Shown here in pieces: positions 10,938 through 23,581 of a stretch of 64,000 bases of DNA; the first letter of the stretch is position 1; each line of letters starts with the position of its first letter. Origin of the DNA: Pyronema omphalodes. Taxonomy: Eukaryota > Ascomycota > Pezizomycetes > Pezizales > Pyronemataceae. The stretch lies in assembly GCA_024516155.1 (NCBI GenBank), contig JAJJXM010000086.1:124001-188000 (forward strand), written 5' to 3'. A program made the position numbers and the translations under genes. Below the pieces are notes generated by a model. The model was not told the origin of the DNA. It was given only the letters and a program-made list of their open reading frames with translations, and did no database searches.

Positions 10938-12896
10938 CCATCACCGTGCAGAAGAGAACCGCACTTCCTAAGATAGAGAGCCGCTGAAGTTAGGTACTTT
11001 TTTTATGGTTGATGGCTGTCCATCCACTGGTACTGGATTTTGAGACCTTGTTGCCAGAGGAAGATTTCGAGTGGAGAATGGCCTTCTTCTTGTTACCGGA
11101 TGACTCGGAGAGAGCCTGACCCGGGGTCTCATCCTTGACCGGGGATCCAACGGGCACAGTGACGGTTGCGGCGACGGGTACGTCCTTGGCATCCGATACT
11201 GACTGAGCACCGCGAGCTTTCTTACGCTCGTTAGCTGTCTTGCGTGTAGTCTCACGCTTGGCGGTATTGGTACGCCTCATGGTCAATGAACGAAGAAACT
11301 CATCGAGTTTCTCCAATTCCCTGTCTCTTTTTTCTAAATTACCACCTGATGTTAGCCGCCGTCATCACGAGGGGATAAACCAAGGGAAGTAGGATTGAGA
11401 CTTACGAAGCTCCAAGCGGGCGTTCTCCAGACGCTTCATGAAGTGGGCGGTTTTTTTCTCCTCCGCTTTCTCGAAGTCCGTCTTCTCTGATGAGAGACGT
11501 CCATCGAGGGCAGGAGGAGACGAAATAGCCGTGGCAGAGTCTTTCTTGGCATGGCCGGGGTTTGCTTTCTCATTGGTTGGAGTGATGGGCTTGACGCCGC
11601 TGGCGTTTCCCTTTTTCACGACTTGATTGTTTTTGTCGTCGTCTTTGAGTTGGGCTGGGTTTTTCTTGGCTTGAGCAACAGCCTTGTGGATTGCTCCCTC
11701 GTGGATCTCGATTTTGATGTTTGGTGGCATAGCTTTTGGACGAAGTAAAAGATTGGTACTATTGGAACTGTCATCATGTCAGTCAATCCAACGGAAAAGA
11801 AGACAAGAGTATAAACACGAGAAATCGGAAGAAATGGGCTGAATAACAAACTAACCTTGTATGTTTGCTTTTCGTATTGTCGTTTCAATGTTCCTCTCTG
11901 GCAAGTTGAAAGAGAAAGGTGGGACAGCTCAGATTAAATAGCAAGGAGAAAGGTTAGAATTTGGCCGCGACTGACTCGAAACTCGAGAGTTAGCGTCAGA
12001 ATAATATTGAATTGATACTCGGTATGCCTACTTACCATTCTATATGATAAAGTCGTTCAGACAGGGATGTTTAGCACTTTCAGCGGCCATTGAGTCTCAA
12101 GTTTTAGCTCGAGAGCTGTAGGAGAAAGTGGAGGGTCTAAAGTTGGATTGCAGCACACTGATCGACTATCCGGGTCATTGAACGACTTTGTGAAGCCTTT
12201 ATAGTTGTGGGTTCAAAATCGTCGAAGATGAGGAACATTCTGGCTTGGGCCTAGGCTTGTAGACTCGTTAGCTACGCGCGTTACCAGTACTGAGGAATCT
12301 AGAAGGCGGGGCAATAGTACTGTTTCTCTATCAATCGAAGATGAGGCCAAGAGCTACTCCTGAGACGATGTCTCTTCAGGAAACTGTCGACTCGTGAGCG
12401 GTTGCAAGACGTCGGGTACGTACTTTGGGTGTAACTTACTACCTTCGTGGAATCCAATGTTGGATAGAGATGATCCAGGCCTAATTGTACACAAGTGTGT
12501 TCTAATCCAATTTCGATAAACTGAGGCTGGTGGTATCTGAGGATGTCCACTTCGGTAGATCGAATGTCGCGTTCTTGGGCGGACGGGTCGCCGGCTGGCG
12601 TCTGTTGAGTGGGTAAGGATAAGGAAGGAGGGGGAGTAGGATGAGGAAGAAGGAAGAAGGCAGAATGGAATAGAAGGGATGCAAGGCAAAACTCTGCTAG
12701 TCAATCTTGGTAGACCGCCCTCATTTGGATTGTTGAAGTACATCACCGCCGCGGTGACATGGATGGAGACGTTCACGGCATGTCACTCGGGGTAGGAAAC
12801 ATCTCCCCAGTTGTGGTCTGCGCTGAAATCCTTTTGGTCTTACATGCACACATTGACATATACCGGTATCTCTGCCAGCTTAAATTTCGGCCTTAT
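10938..12896. repeat. Copy B of the ~2-kb tandem segmental duplication
   Basis: Direct repeat of 7915-9922. It keeps an intact copy of the gene (10990-11730) with the intron at the same position and of the same 72-nt length. Small indels distinguish the copies in the 3' flank and in the distal upstream region. Confidence 0.9.
10990..11730 (-). CDS. Lysine-rich coiled-coil protein, paralog B (222 aa)
   Basis: Minus-strand exons are 11730-11406 and 11333-10990 with a 72-nt intron (donor GTAAGT, acceptor TTTAG) at the same site as in paralog A. The predicted protein is full length with no stops or frameshifts. Substitutions relative to paralog A cluster in the first ~75 residues (for instance NMHGKKVRKAAAPAKE against EIHEGAIHKAVAQAKK), while the coiled-coil block DFEKAEEKKTAHFMKRLENA is identical. 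The C-terminus ends AINHKKST instead of AINQRK. Both frames being kept through visible nucleotide divergence suggests both copies are under selection. Function unknown. Confidence 0.75.
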
Positions 12897-13604
12897 ACTT
12901 CTCGTCGCCCCATGGCGTCGATGTAGTAAGCAGCCCACAAGCTACTCTTAAAACCACATATCCACTGCTGGAGTTTAGACAGGGGATCCCAATCATAAAG
13001 AAGGCTGATATCTGATGCTGTGTAATACATATTGACTTAAACATTCTAAGGATGATGAGATAATTATATAGGGTTGTTATATAGGTAGCCCTATGGATTA
13101 ACGGGGTAGCCTTGGCCACTGCCGCCGTTAGCTGCAGTCGCGAAACTTGATTATTGATCGTGGGGTGCCAAGTTTACATAAGCTAAGCGCAATACCCCCA
13201 AAAAGGAACACACAAATCAAATAAGCAGTACAAGAATCCAATGTAAGAAGTAGCTTGTGACGTGAAAATCTGTCATGAAAAAAATAATGAAACATTATAG
13301 CTCTCCAAGAGTACATCTGATGCCGAAGCATATCGAGATAAGAATAGACATGATATCATACATGCAAACCACGACGAAACTCGCCTTCAAACATTCCCTG
13401 ACAACCAATTTCATCATCACATTTTCCAAACTTCCAAAGCCTTTTTAGCCCCTCATGATCCTCTTTTCACCCACATCTCCGTATCAAAGAGCCTCCGAGG
13501 CAGTTGAATCAAAACCAAAACTGTAGTCCCGTGCTATATGGCAAGACTGCTATACATTCCATGCACGCCGCCAATAATATCACGCCACAAAAATCCCCTA
13601 CTAT
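11731..13604. other. Upstream region of paralog B and intergenic sequence
   Basis: 11731-12896 is the duplicated upstream region of copy B; 12897-13604 is unique. Open frames in it (for example 12354-12776, minus) share only their first part with copy A and then go out of frame. No gene supported. Confidence 0.45.
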
Positions 13605-14632
13605 TCATTCCAGATTCCAGAAAGTTCTTTGAGTTCCATTCGGCATCCAAATATCAAACCGTAGTGGAAGAATAGTCATTCTGTACTGTTCCGCGAAGGA
13701 ATTGAACTCTGAAACGGGCCTATCAGCGTATTCCACATACATATTGTTGTCCGGGTCAATCCAAGCGGGATAGTAGAATTGTCGAGATGGAATAGGAACT
13801 GGTTTCGAGTAGAGTCCGTGTCGGTGACAGATTATGTGGACGTTCATTGTGGAGGTTGCCTGAGTCTGGAGATGGTCGGTGGCGGGACTCGGGGAACCTT
13901 GGAAGCCTTGGGAGCCTTGAGAGCCTTGAACCCGGGCCTCCTTTGAGCCGATGAGGTCAGGGACTTGTGGTACATTGGAATCGGATTGAAAATCAGTGGA
14001 ATTACACATCTCAGATTTGCCGGAAGTCTCGAAGGAAGCAGTAGTTGCAGCAGCAGAATCGGTAATGATCAATTCAGTTTGGTGTCTGATCGTTGAATGC
14101 TCCACGTGGAGGTTGGACTCGGTGGATGTCGAGGAAGTTGCCAACAACGAGAAACGGGATGGTGGTAATGGAATCTTGTACTCAGACAACCCACGTCTCT
14201 CGCTCAGTGTTTGTTTCTTTGTGTCGACATGGCTATTAACCTCAGTACTAGGGGCGGTAGGAGGGTTCTCGAACTCGGATTCCTGCTGTAGTTGCTCAGA
14301 TGGTGATTCTGAGACGACAAGCTTTATGGGTTCTGCCTGAATGGGGGATTCATTGCATGGAGCAGGAGATTCCTCGAGAAAATCTCCCCAGTTTAATTCG
14401 GTAATTGGCGGTTTTGGCGACATGGCTGGTAACTCGAACTGTAATGCAAAGGGGTCAAAGTCGAGGTCGAAAGTCTCTAAACAGTACGCGTCCAGGTATT
14501 GGCCCGGGTTGATTCAAGGAGAGCTGGTACAAGGTTGGGGACATTTTCGTTTCGTTTTACTCTGGGGTTTAAGCATTGATTCCAGAGTTGCGGGTTGTTT
14601 ATACCGTAACCGCTGGTATAGGGTGTTGTCAT
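13605..14632 (-). CDS. Unrecognised Ser/Thr/Glu-rich protein with QGS repeat (about 299 aa)
   Basis: The main open frame runs from 14423 to 13605 (272 aa). The frame is open further upstream and reads protein-like (LDFDPFALQFELPAM) back to an acceptor TTTAG. A compatible first exon 14632-14605 (starting MTTPYTSGY) with donor GTATAA at 14604 and a 128-nt intron (14477-14604) gives 299 residues; I infer this extended model. The protein is acidic and Ser/Thr-rich in the middle and contains a short degenerate repeat QGSQGSQGFQGSP. The C-terminal ~80 residues are better ordered and aromatic-rich (RQFYYPAWIDPDNNMYVEYA). No signal peptide, membrane segment or known motif recognised. If the upstream exon is wrong, the start is 14423. 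Confidence 0.55.
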
Positions 14633-17600
14633 AACAGGCAGTGTTGAGTGTAACTAAGGGTTAGACCAAACAGAAGAAATCTATTTGAAGAACAGAAAAT
14701 AAATGTAGAAGTGGGTCTCATGGTATTCTCCATGGGATTATGATTGATGTTATGCCTTCTATAATCGTCGGCATCAAACGCTTTGTAAGAATATATATCC
14801 AGACACGGGTTATATATTGGCAATAATATCAGATTGTTAATAGATTATGTAGTTGTATCATTAATATATGACAGAAACCGCTTTACGTGAAGCTTTTATT
14901 TTATATAAAAATTGCCATCCGGGATCATATCAAGTGCTGTGAAATGTATTTTGCACCCGTCACACGCACGCACTCGGTTTACCTATCGGTCATGAAGCCG
15001 AAGACCCTTCAAATTTACATTTCGCGTACCTATGCCTTCTTCTCTCAACCCTATACGTATATCTACTCAATTTTTCATCTTCCTTTGTTCGATAACCACT
15101 CATTAATTGTCAACTTGTGCCAAGTCAAATTTCTTAGGGAGTGCTGAAACTTGAAACGCAATATTTGGGTTAAACCGCTCGACACCATATTTTTGCGCCG
15201 CATCCACTTACCTCCCATGCTAACAGTCACTCTAAATAACAGATTGAAATACTATCATTGAAACTGAGTGTTTGATCAAACTATGTGATATGTTGTGTTG
15301 AACTGTTATGACAACCCGGCTAGACAAAAAATAGAAATAGCGAGCATGAGTAAGCTTCTTACACACACAAACGCAGACTTCTGCAGTTCCATAAGTTGAA
15401 TACAATCCAACCTCTTATCTTTTGAGCAGTTGCGGAGATTCATACCAATTATAAGACGAGTGATATTATCTGATACTACTGCTTATGCATCTAGGGAGAC
15501 TGATGCTTCGCAACTCTAGCAATATTATACATGTATACAGATATCCCTGCGTTAATCTAGTACTGTAACAACTAGTTTACTTCGGCCCCACTGCTGACAC
15601 CCGTCTCACCTGAACTAAGCGGCCGTTGCTTCTACCGTGCCAGTTTTGCCGCATGTCGCGGCCTGAACTGCGGCCTGAATACGTTACCCTTCTTTCCCCA
15701 TCTATATAACACTTATTCATCTCCCCCCATAATCGAACCTTATTATCAATGGCGTATGATGCGGCTCCCTTGCTCACGAATAGGGGAGCTCCGAAGAAAC
15801 AGTTCACATTGCACTTCGTGATCTTTGGTTCTTTGCGAATGCCTTGGGGTGTTTCGGTGTCGTAATTTTTGATATCTATGTTTGTGTATTTGTTTTTTAT
15901 CTTTACTACTCTTGGCTTCGGGGAGAAGGTGAAGATGAGGTGGGGGTTTTAATTGGTGTAGTTGTGAAGATAGAGATACGGCGAGGATGCTGTTCCATGT
16001 TACAGATTGATGTGCTTGCTTCCTGTCATGACCAAGTTGTTATTCTCCATGTGCTGTAGCTTAGTTTGAACGTGTCCCGTATGTAATAACTGCATTCATC
16101 TATCAGTGCCGTAGTCTCAAGTCACTGTTGCAGTCTATGGTCGTCCACACATAGGCCGATTGATGGTTCATGATGATTTCCCAAGTTACTTACTATCCTA
16201 TCCTACGTACAGAAGAACCTCGCTGAGGGACCAGGATGAGGGGAACTTTCAGGTACCGAAGGTCGGACCTTTATGCAGGCGATATCCTCACATAGATAAA
16301 GGCTTGGTGCCAGTGATTACTTGAGATGCGGAGCACTTTGGGGGCGGAGTATGAGCTCCTCGACCTCTACATCCTTCTCAACGTCAAGAGCGATCCTTGC
16401 CCCAAATCGCTTTAAAAGGCTAAAACAAAGTTTTAAAGAATATTCTTGTGCAAAAACCCCCCTTGTAACCCTTGTGAACTGGCTCTTCTGTATTCATATC
16501 TTGGATCTAGGCGTACTCACGTTCAGGGAACAATGGGGATGTGGTACTGTTACTGCCGTTACAAGATTACTTGCGTTACACTATATGCCACTCACTGTCC
16601 TATGGAGGACAGAAAATTTCCGTATTCCGTACGTACCAAATTCTCGAGAAAACTTTGGACGAAACTACTCAATCTATGAAAATTTTACAGTATCTCCTAG
16701 TGTAACAGAAACAAAAGGTATCGAAAGAAGCAATTGCAACCCCTCTGGTTAACGAAGCAAAAGTTTACCTAGTTTCACAGAGACAATATCTCCGTGGAAC
16801 ATCACGTAATCGCTCGCTACTGTTGTCATAAAACTAACGCTGAACCTTAAACCGCCAGCCATGTTAGTGTCCCGGGATGCTACACTAGTTGATTTTATGG
16901 AACCCTTCCTCGCGTTCATGTTAATCATCCCAATGTTTTACACTTACACTATGCAATAATCTTTCACCGTTACATAGCTCCATCTAGACTAACACAATGT
17001 GTAGCTTCTTCTAGGTTCGTTTATACTTCCAAAACGCGGAAAGAAGTTCCATCATCAATGGCCTCATTGTACAGCAGTATGGGATATTTGTGATACTTTT
17101 AACCCACCCACGTTTGCCTGGGTGAGTACATGCTACAACTCTCACCGCTCTATCCTGCGAAAGGCATAACCAGCCAATACAGAATATTTGACCAGTTTCT
17201 GTCCAGTTATATACAAGCGTAAACGAGTCGGACACCACGCCGATGCTTGCATTCGCCCATCGTCATTGGTGCATAGCTAATACCCACTCTAATTCCAAGC
17301 CTATGTAACTGCACTTTCAGCTGAAATGGGTTCGCTAACGGCTTACACGACAGATACCCAGCCAACAATGTACTTTTATGTAGCGGTACATGATGCATGT
17401 GATAGGCGTAAGGCTACGCTAAGGAAAATGTTGCAGAAAATCACTCGCTGGTTAACCGGGATTTTTTTTGGGATGAAATTTTATTTTATAACTATAGACT
17501 CCTTTCTGAGCATTAAATCGTCTACGCTTAACCCAATTACTGGAGGTACAGAGGGATTCATCTATGTATGTTCTAACATTAAGCTCAATTCCCAATGTTA

Positions 17601-18231
17601 GGTTGTCTCAAAATTATAATAAAAATTGGGACTCAAGAGGTCCGGGCATGGTTCTCCGAAAATGCTGTTGCTGTGTAGGGAAAGGAACCCTACATTGAGC
17701 CCGGAAAAAAGAAGCGAAAATTCTACAGAATACATAAATAGACTTTTTAACCTTCGTCTTACCCTGGTTCTTATCCCTCTACTAAGCACATCTTCCCTCA
17801 TCTACAACTAATAAATCTCCATATCGGATTTCCCCTTATCTGCAACCGGTTCCCCGATGATATCCGGTTCCCCTCAACACCCTCAATCCCTTCAATCCCT
17901 GGAATTCCACTCATCCACCTCCCTGAGCATAATTGCGCACACCACGTGTGTATAATTCTTTCCACAACCAGAAAAACCAGACGAAGATACCTTAGGTCTG
18001 ACTTTTACTAGTCACTTACAGCATCACCGCCTGCCTCACAGAGTGCAATGACGTACATAGAATCGCCTAGTTTTCAGCTAGGAAGTGATCTGTGGTGATA
18101 TTGCTGCGGTCTGGATTCAGGAACTAGGGAATTCCTTGCTTTACGCAGCCCTATGAGCCATTGTATTGGAGTCTTCTGGTTACTAGGGCCTACTCTACAG
18201 GACCCACACAAACAGAAGAGGGGTTCCGAGA
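14633..18231. other. Gene-free stretch of about 3.6 kb
   Basis: Several short open frames exist on both strands (such as 15577-15807 and 16321-16752), but none has a recognisable domain, sensible composition or splice partners. No repeat family stands out. Confidence 0.45.
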
Positions 18232-18232
18232 A

Positions 18233-18240
18233 GATATAAA
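18233..18240 (+). promoter_or_regulatory. Possible TATA box of the secreted cysteine-rich protein gene
   Basis: GATATAAA lies about 180 bases upstream of the ATG at 18422, followed by a C/A-rich leader typical of fungal 5' UTRs. Position and motif only; no transcript start is known. Confidence 0.3.
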
Positions 18241-18421
18241 ACTGATGCTTCCTCCCGCTGGAGAAATGGACCATCAGAACCATCATCGGCACCGGCAGGA
18301 AAGAAATCAATAGTCAACAGAATACCACCCTACACGACATAAGAAACATCATCCAAGAAACAATCCCTCCCAATCTATCTCCAACCTCGCATTAGCATCA
18401 AAACTCCAACCCACAATCAAA

Positions 18422-18784
18422 ATGCAACTCAGCACCCTCCTCGTAGCCGCCTTTGCCGCCAGCGTTGTAGCCATCGTACGTTTCCTCTCTATATCCCACC
18501 CCCCACGCTAATATTTCATATCATATTTCTTATGAAAGCTAACAACCCAACCTTCCTTTGAGTAGCCTTCCACCCTAGAAAAGCGGACCTGCCCCCGCAC
18601 TAGAAATATCCCAGCCTCCGCCAAATTATGTGAATTCTTCGGGCTAGGAACTGGAAATAATGAATCCAGGCTGTGTGAAAGATTGATTGAAGAGCTGGCT
18701 GCACAGAGTTGTGATCTTTGTCCCATTGATAAGATTAACTTCAGTGCGAGCTTGAAGACGGTTGTTTGTGGAGAGAAGTGTTAG
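18422..18784 (+). CDS. Small secreted cysteine-rich protein (90 aa), effector-like
   Basis: Exons 18422-18475 and 18566-18784 flank a 90-nt intron (donor GTACGT, acceptor GAGTAG). The first exon encodes a clean signal peptide (MQLSTLLVAAFAASVVAI). After splicing comes PSTLEKR, a Kex2-type dibasic site at residues 24-25, so mature chain would start near residue 26. The mature part has seven cysteines (residues 27, 40, 55, 67, 70, 86, 90) in about 65 residues, including CDLC and a terminal CGEKC. No known family recognised. Small size, signal peptide, pro-site and cysteine content are typical of fungal secreted effectors or antimicrobial proteins; the role is inferred. The odd number of cysteines leaves one unpaired or allows dimerisation. 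Intron after the signal peptide is a common arrangement in such genes. Confidence 0.8.
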
Positions 18785-19967
18785 AAACAATCGGGATGGG
18801 GATTAATGGATCCACGGGTTGATGTATTAACGGGTTGATGGGTTAATGTCAGCATAGGAGGATTGGATGGTATTGGGGAGTGCGGCGGTCGTGGGAAATG
18901 TGTTTCATGGCTTGTTTAGATAACTTAGGTATGGAATTTTTGGTGGGGAATGAATTTGAATCTTGAAGATATTTCCGTTGAGTCTATGGATTTTTTATCT
19001 GTTCCCCTCACGTGTAACTTGTTTTTTTCTTCTTTTCGCATTCCTTCCTTCCTTCCTTTCTTCAAACTTCGCGTATCGCCTCTTTTTCTTGATTCCAACC
19101 ACTCACAATCCCTATCTCCAATAAGTATCTTACGATTTCACTAAGCGAGAGAGTATAGCATACAAAAAACAGTCCGATACCCTAATAAGTTAATACTGAG
19201 GTTAAGATAAAGTGCGCGTGGGGGTGTCAGGGAGGGTTATCCATGCGTCCTCACAACTCCCAATCATCAATCCACCAAAAGAACGTACCTGTCGATCCAG
19301 GGATCCAATTCCGGACAAGAAGTGAGGAACTTAAGCACGTTAGGGCTGTGTAACATCGCTTATCATAGCCTATAAAAGTTCAATTTATCATGACGATTGA
19401 CACCGAGTTCTCTGGTTGGTCTGATGATATTGTGGCGGAATACGTACATATGGTGTACACATTTATGACGACGTGGTTCGGAATTGAGCGAGTGGGTTAT
19501 ATGTAGACGAACCATCCGGACATCCCGGAGAGGAAATTAGAAAGCGGGAATGCCGATTCGTCTCAGCTCGGTGTCTTGGATTCTGACCTGGAATTCCATG
19601 GATTGTCAGGACGCTACCGACGGGATCTACGCGTCGTCCCGCGGTCCTGGAACCGACCGAATGATCGTCTCACGTGCCTACGCTATTGATAGATTTGTAC
19701 CGTCCCCTGCGTGTGAGAACTTGAGGTTTCAGCGTGACGAACTGTACACGTTTATTCCTGCTCGAGGAGATATTCGATTGATGCATGATCATTGCACCAA
19801 TGACGTTAGAGCATGGCAACGACATATCACCCCTAGCAAGACTGTATCCTCTGCGTGTGTTACCCATCAAAATTCATGTTTTCCAGTCACTAAGTTTGAA
19901 ATCCCACTGATATATTCTTTGTTCTACATTACATAATCATCATCATAAATTCATTATGTATCCATCT
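18785..19967. other. Intergenic region between the secreted protein and GH2 genes
   Basis: Contains a short TTCC run near 19045. The open frame 19550-19936 has no recognisable features. The right end should hold the 3' UTR of the beta-mannosidase gene. Confidence 0.4.
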
Positions 19968-22708
19968 TCAAAAGTTCGCCTGTCCAAGCACCGCAATAGT
20001 CCTTCCCGTCTCCGCACCATAATGTCTGATCACCACTCCCTTTGCGTTACCCTTGACTCCAATTTCCACAACCTCTCCCGGAACCAAATCCACCGCATTA
20101 TCCTCAACCTCAAGTCCATCCGCCTCAACAACAACACCCTTTACCGGCTTATCACTCACCAACTTCAACTTCCCCTGCCAAAGCAACGCACTGATCTTCG
20201 GAGTCGGCGAGACCTTGACATACTTCATCGGGTCCGGCCATGACACAGAGCGGGCTACATGTTGACCGTTTTTATCGAGAATATACAACGCGGTAACTAC
20301 CTCAGTATTTTGCTTCCCCTTGTCATCTAACCCAGGGATAGTGGCATTCGCAAGTTCAATAGCTCGGTTGGCGGGCATAGGGAATCCTGGGTTTAGGGTA
20401 GCACTTTCCAACATCTCGCCGGTGCTGACGTCAAAGCTTTTGGCAACTAGTTTGAAAGGACCTTCATCCTCCTGTAAGTTGAAAGAGGAAACCCAGACTT
20501 CAATCTTGTTGTTCGTCTTCATATGCGCGTTGGTATATTTATTCTCAGGAGTCTTGATAACAATCCTCTTACTGCCTATGGTGATTGGTGCCAACTCGCG
20601 CTTGATGGAGTAATAAGCAGCTTTAGGACGGAAGTAGTAGTCAACGATAGACCAAGAGGTGACAGGCCAGCAATCATTGATCTGCCAAACCATTGCGCCG
20701 GAAGTATACTCTTTTCCGGGGCCCTGCCAATTTCTCCTCCAAGCCCGGTAAGCTCCAGACAAGGCATCGCTCTGCATAAGCTGGGTGGAATAAATATACG
20801 CCTCCAACGGTCTATGATCGAAAACAAAGTTCTCGGCCATATAAAGCGCGATACGTCGATCTGCTCCGGTAGCTTTGTTGTGGAATTCGATAGTTTCATC
20901 AAATGCGGTCATGCTAGGGGGATGGTAGGAAGCGATGGTTTTGATATGCGGGAAAGCTTCCATTCCGAATTCACTGACAAAGCGTCCTGCTAGCTTATCC
21001 CAATTTTGGTAAGGTTCTTGAGTACCGTGCCAGACGTTCCACTGGTGTGTATCTCCAAGGGTCATGATACCTCCATCTGGCCTATCCGGGTTACCCCAAG
21101 GGCAACCTGGGTGGTAGACCGAAGCTGGGGCGTAAGCAGCCACAGCTTCGGGGAGAATTTTCTCGTAGATGTAACGAGCTGAGAAATCGGTCTTGAGCCA
21201 GTTATCGGGGTTGGTATCGTTTGCATTGTAACCCAGCCGGTTAGGTGATCCCCACATTAGCGTGTAATCTTCGTTGTTACCGGCGAACAAAACGATTGAC
21301 GGGTGGTGACGGAGTCGCTTTACGTTGGCGATTGCTTCGGCTTTGACGGAATCCCGGAACTCTTGGATACTTGCGGGATAGTTACCGCAGCCGAACATGA
21401 AGTCTTGCCAAATCATTAATCCGAGCTCGTCTGCGATGTCGTAGAATACATCTTGCTCATAAACTCCGCCTCCCCAGACACTGTGCATTTTTAGCGGGGT
21501 ATGAAGGAAATCATGGAATTGCACTCAGTACATACCGAACCATGTTCTGTCTTCCATCTCTAACCATCGTTAACCACTTTCGGTATTTATCCTCTGTAAC
21601 TCTGGTCAAAAAAGAATCTGCAGGGATCCAGTTGCTTCCTGCAGACCAAATAGGAACATTGTTGACCTCGAAAAAGAAACTAAGACCGTCTTGGTTCTCT
21701 AGTGGCTTTTGCTGAACCACAACATGGCGGAGTCCAATTCTCTTGGTGGCCTTATCATTGTTTCCGAGTGCAGCAGTAAGGATGTACAAGGGTTGTTTTC
21801 CGTATCCGTGGGGATACCAAAGCTGCGGGTTATCCAGAGGGAAAGTAGCGGTGGCTTTACCGTCCTTGACAACAGCCTTGGCAGTTCCCGCAGTCTTACC
21901 GTCGGGAGTAGTCAAGGTAAATTCTAGGTCGGTGTTTGAGCCAATAACCACTGCATTGGCGGTAACAGTCGCCTTTGACAAGTCTGTGGAAATATCGGCG
22001 GTGTAAAAAAGTTCATCGATACGGGAGGTGTAGGTTTCGAGATAAATTGGTTTCCAGGGTCCGGAAGTCATGAGCATTGGACCCCAATCCCATCCCTTGT
22101 ATTTTAATTAGCCCGGATTTTCAAATTGTTTTGGTGGGGGAACTCACGTAGTGATACTGTGCCTTCCTTACCACCAACCTACTCGCATCTCCATTCCATA
22201 GCAACCATTGATGCTCCGGGTGTTGTTCCTGAATCTTACGTCCTCTAATGAATGCACTCTCGAAAAGAATACTCAACTGATTCTTTCCGCCATCTTTTTT
22301 GAGGAATTTAGATATATCCACTCTATGCGGAATGAACATATTATCGCTCTTCAACAATTCTTGACCATTTATCGTGACAGTAGCAAACGTATCAAGACCC
22401 TCGAATACAATATCTGTTGTCTCGTTTCCACTAGTCTGCGGTGAATCAAACTCCGTCTTGTAAACCCAATTCTCCTCTCCAACCCATTGCACGTCTAGTT
22501 CATTTTTCTTATCGAAAGGATCGGGGATCAATTTGTGGTCCAAGAGATCGATGAAGATTTCCGAAGGGACTTTAGCGACGGAACGAAAGTCGGTGGAATT
22601 GGCGTTTGAGAAGGACCAGTTTTTGTCTAGAGGCGTGATAGTTTTTGCCATTGTCAACGAAGATACCAAAGCGACGGCAAAACCGAAACGGTTGAAAAGT
22701 CGAACCAT
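19968..22708 (-). CDS. Beta-mannosidase, glycoside hydrolase family 2, secreted (877 aa)
   Basis: Minus-strand exons: 22708-22148, 22095-21536, 21480-19968, with introns of 52 and 55 nt (donors GTGAGT and GTATGT). The chosen start gives a signal peptide (MVRLFNRFGFAVALVSSLTM); an in-frame ATG at 22780 would add 24 residues and hide it. The enzyme removes terminal beta-1,4-linked mannose from manno-oligosaccharides. GH2 features: an N-terminal galactose-binding-like sugar-binding domain (about 25-200, with WVGEENWVYKTEF and GLDTFATVTINGQ), the GWDWGP block, then the TIM barrel. Catalytic acid/base is Glu about 444 in GNNEDY and the nucleophile Glu about 544 in VSEFGMEAFP. A C-terminal beta-sandwich follows. 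Length matches fungal MndA-type enzymes. It lies next to a co-oriented GH1 gene. Confidence 0.95.
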
Positions 22709-23581
22709 TTCAGCGGTATGGAGAGGGGATTCGTCGCTTGGAGTGAAGACTGAGGAGTTCTTGATGGGTGGGTATGACATGTGTGACGTTTAATATACAG
22801 ACTCGGGTGTTACGATTTGGTAATGACCGGAGAATCGCAAATACTGAGATGGAAGATCGACGTCGTGAGCGGAGAATCTCGCTTAACTTCGGAGGGCTAA
22901 TAAAGAGCTTATAATTATCCGATGCAGGCAGAAAGCCTAAACTCCACATCGGTATAATTTTGCCTAACCATTTATAGTAATATTATTAATATAAATCGCC
23001 GTGCTGTAGTGGAATAGCGATGGAATAGCGGCCCGATACCCCGCAATTTCCAAGGACAGGGGTTGGCAATGTTTATTCTGATGACATAATGTTACCAAAC
23101 TCCTTGACCAGGTTGATGATTTTCAACCCCGGTGAATAGAGATTTTTGGTTTGAAATCATTCGGGTGAGTTGGCCTCCGAAATGGAGAAATAACGTGGTG
23201 CGTTGAAGAAGAGCGTTAATTAGCCGCCGGGTTAATCGGAATCCCCGGAGGAGCTTCGGTATAAAAAGCAGCGGGGACGAATGTAGAATTGAACGGGGTA
23301 AGTTTCCCCTCGATTTTATGCCCTCATAATTTTCTCCGTGATACATGATGTGATTAATTCGCATGGAAAACTCAATCCAAATATTTAGTCGATCATGCGA
23401 GCTATTGACCCATAAGTCGGGGAAGTCTTCCCCGTTAGTTTCAACCCTTTTATGGAGTTTATAAGTTCCAGAAAAAAGTAAAAGCAATAAACTGGCGCAT
23501 TTTGAAATCATAAATTTTAGATAACTACCTAGCAAACTACCGAACTGAAATTAGAGGCGTTCTCTCACGCAGTCCGCCTCG
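22709..23581. other. Intergenic region between GH2 and GH1 genes
   Basis: About 870 bases containing the beta-mannosidase promoter and the GH1 3' UTR. No gene supported; the frame 23092-23535 lacks coding features. Confidence 0.4.

Noticed and set aside
16321..16752. 143-codon plus-strand frame
   Set aside because: No domain or coding bias, overlaps another open frame, and has no splice-compatible neighbours.
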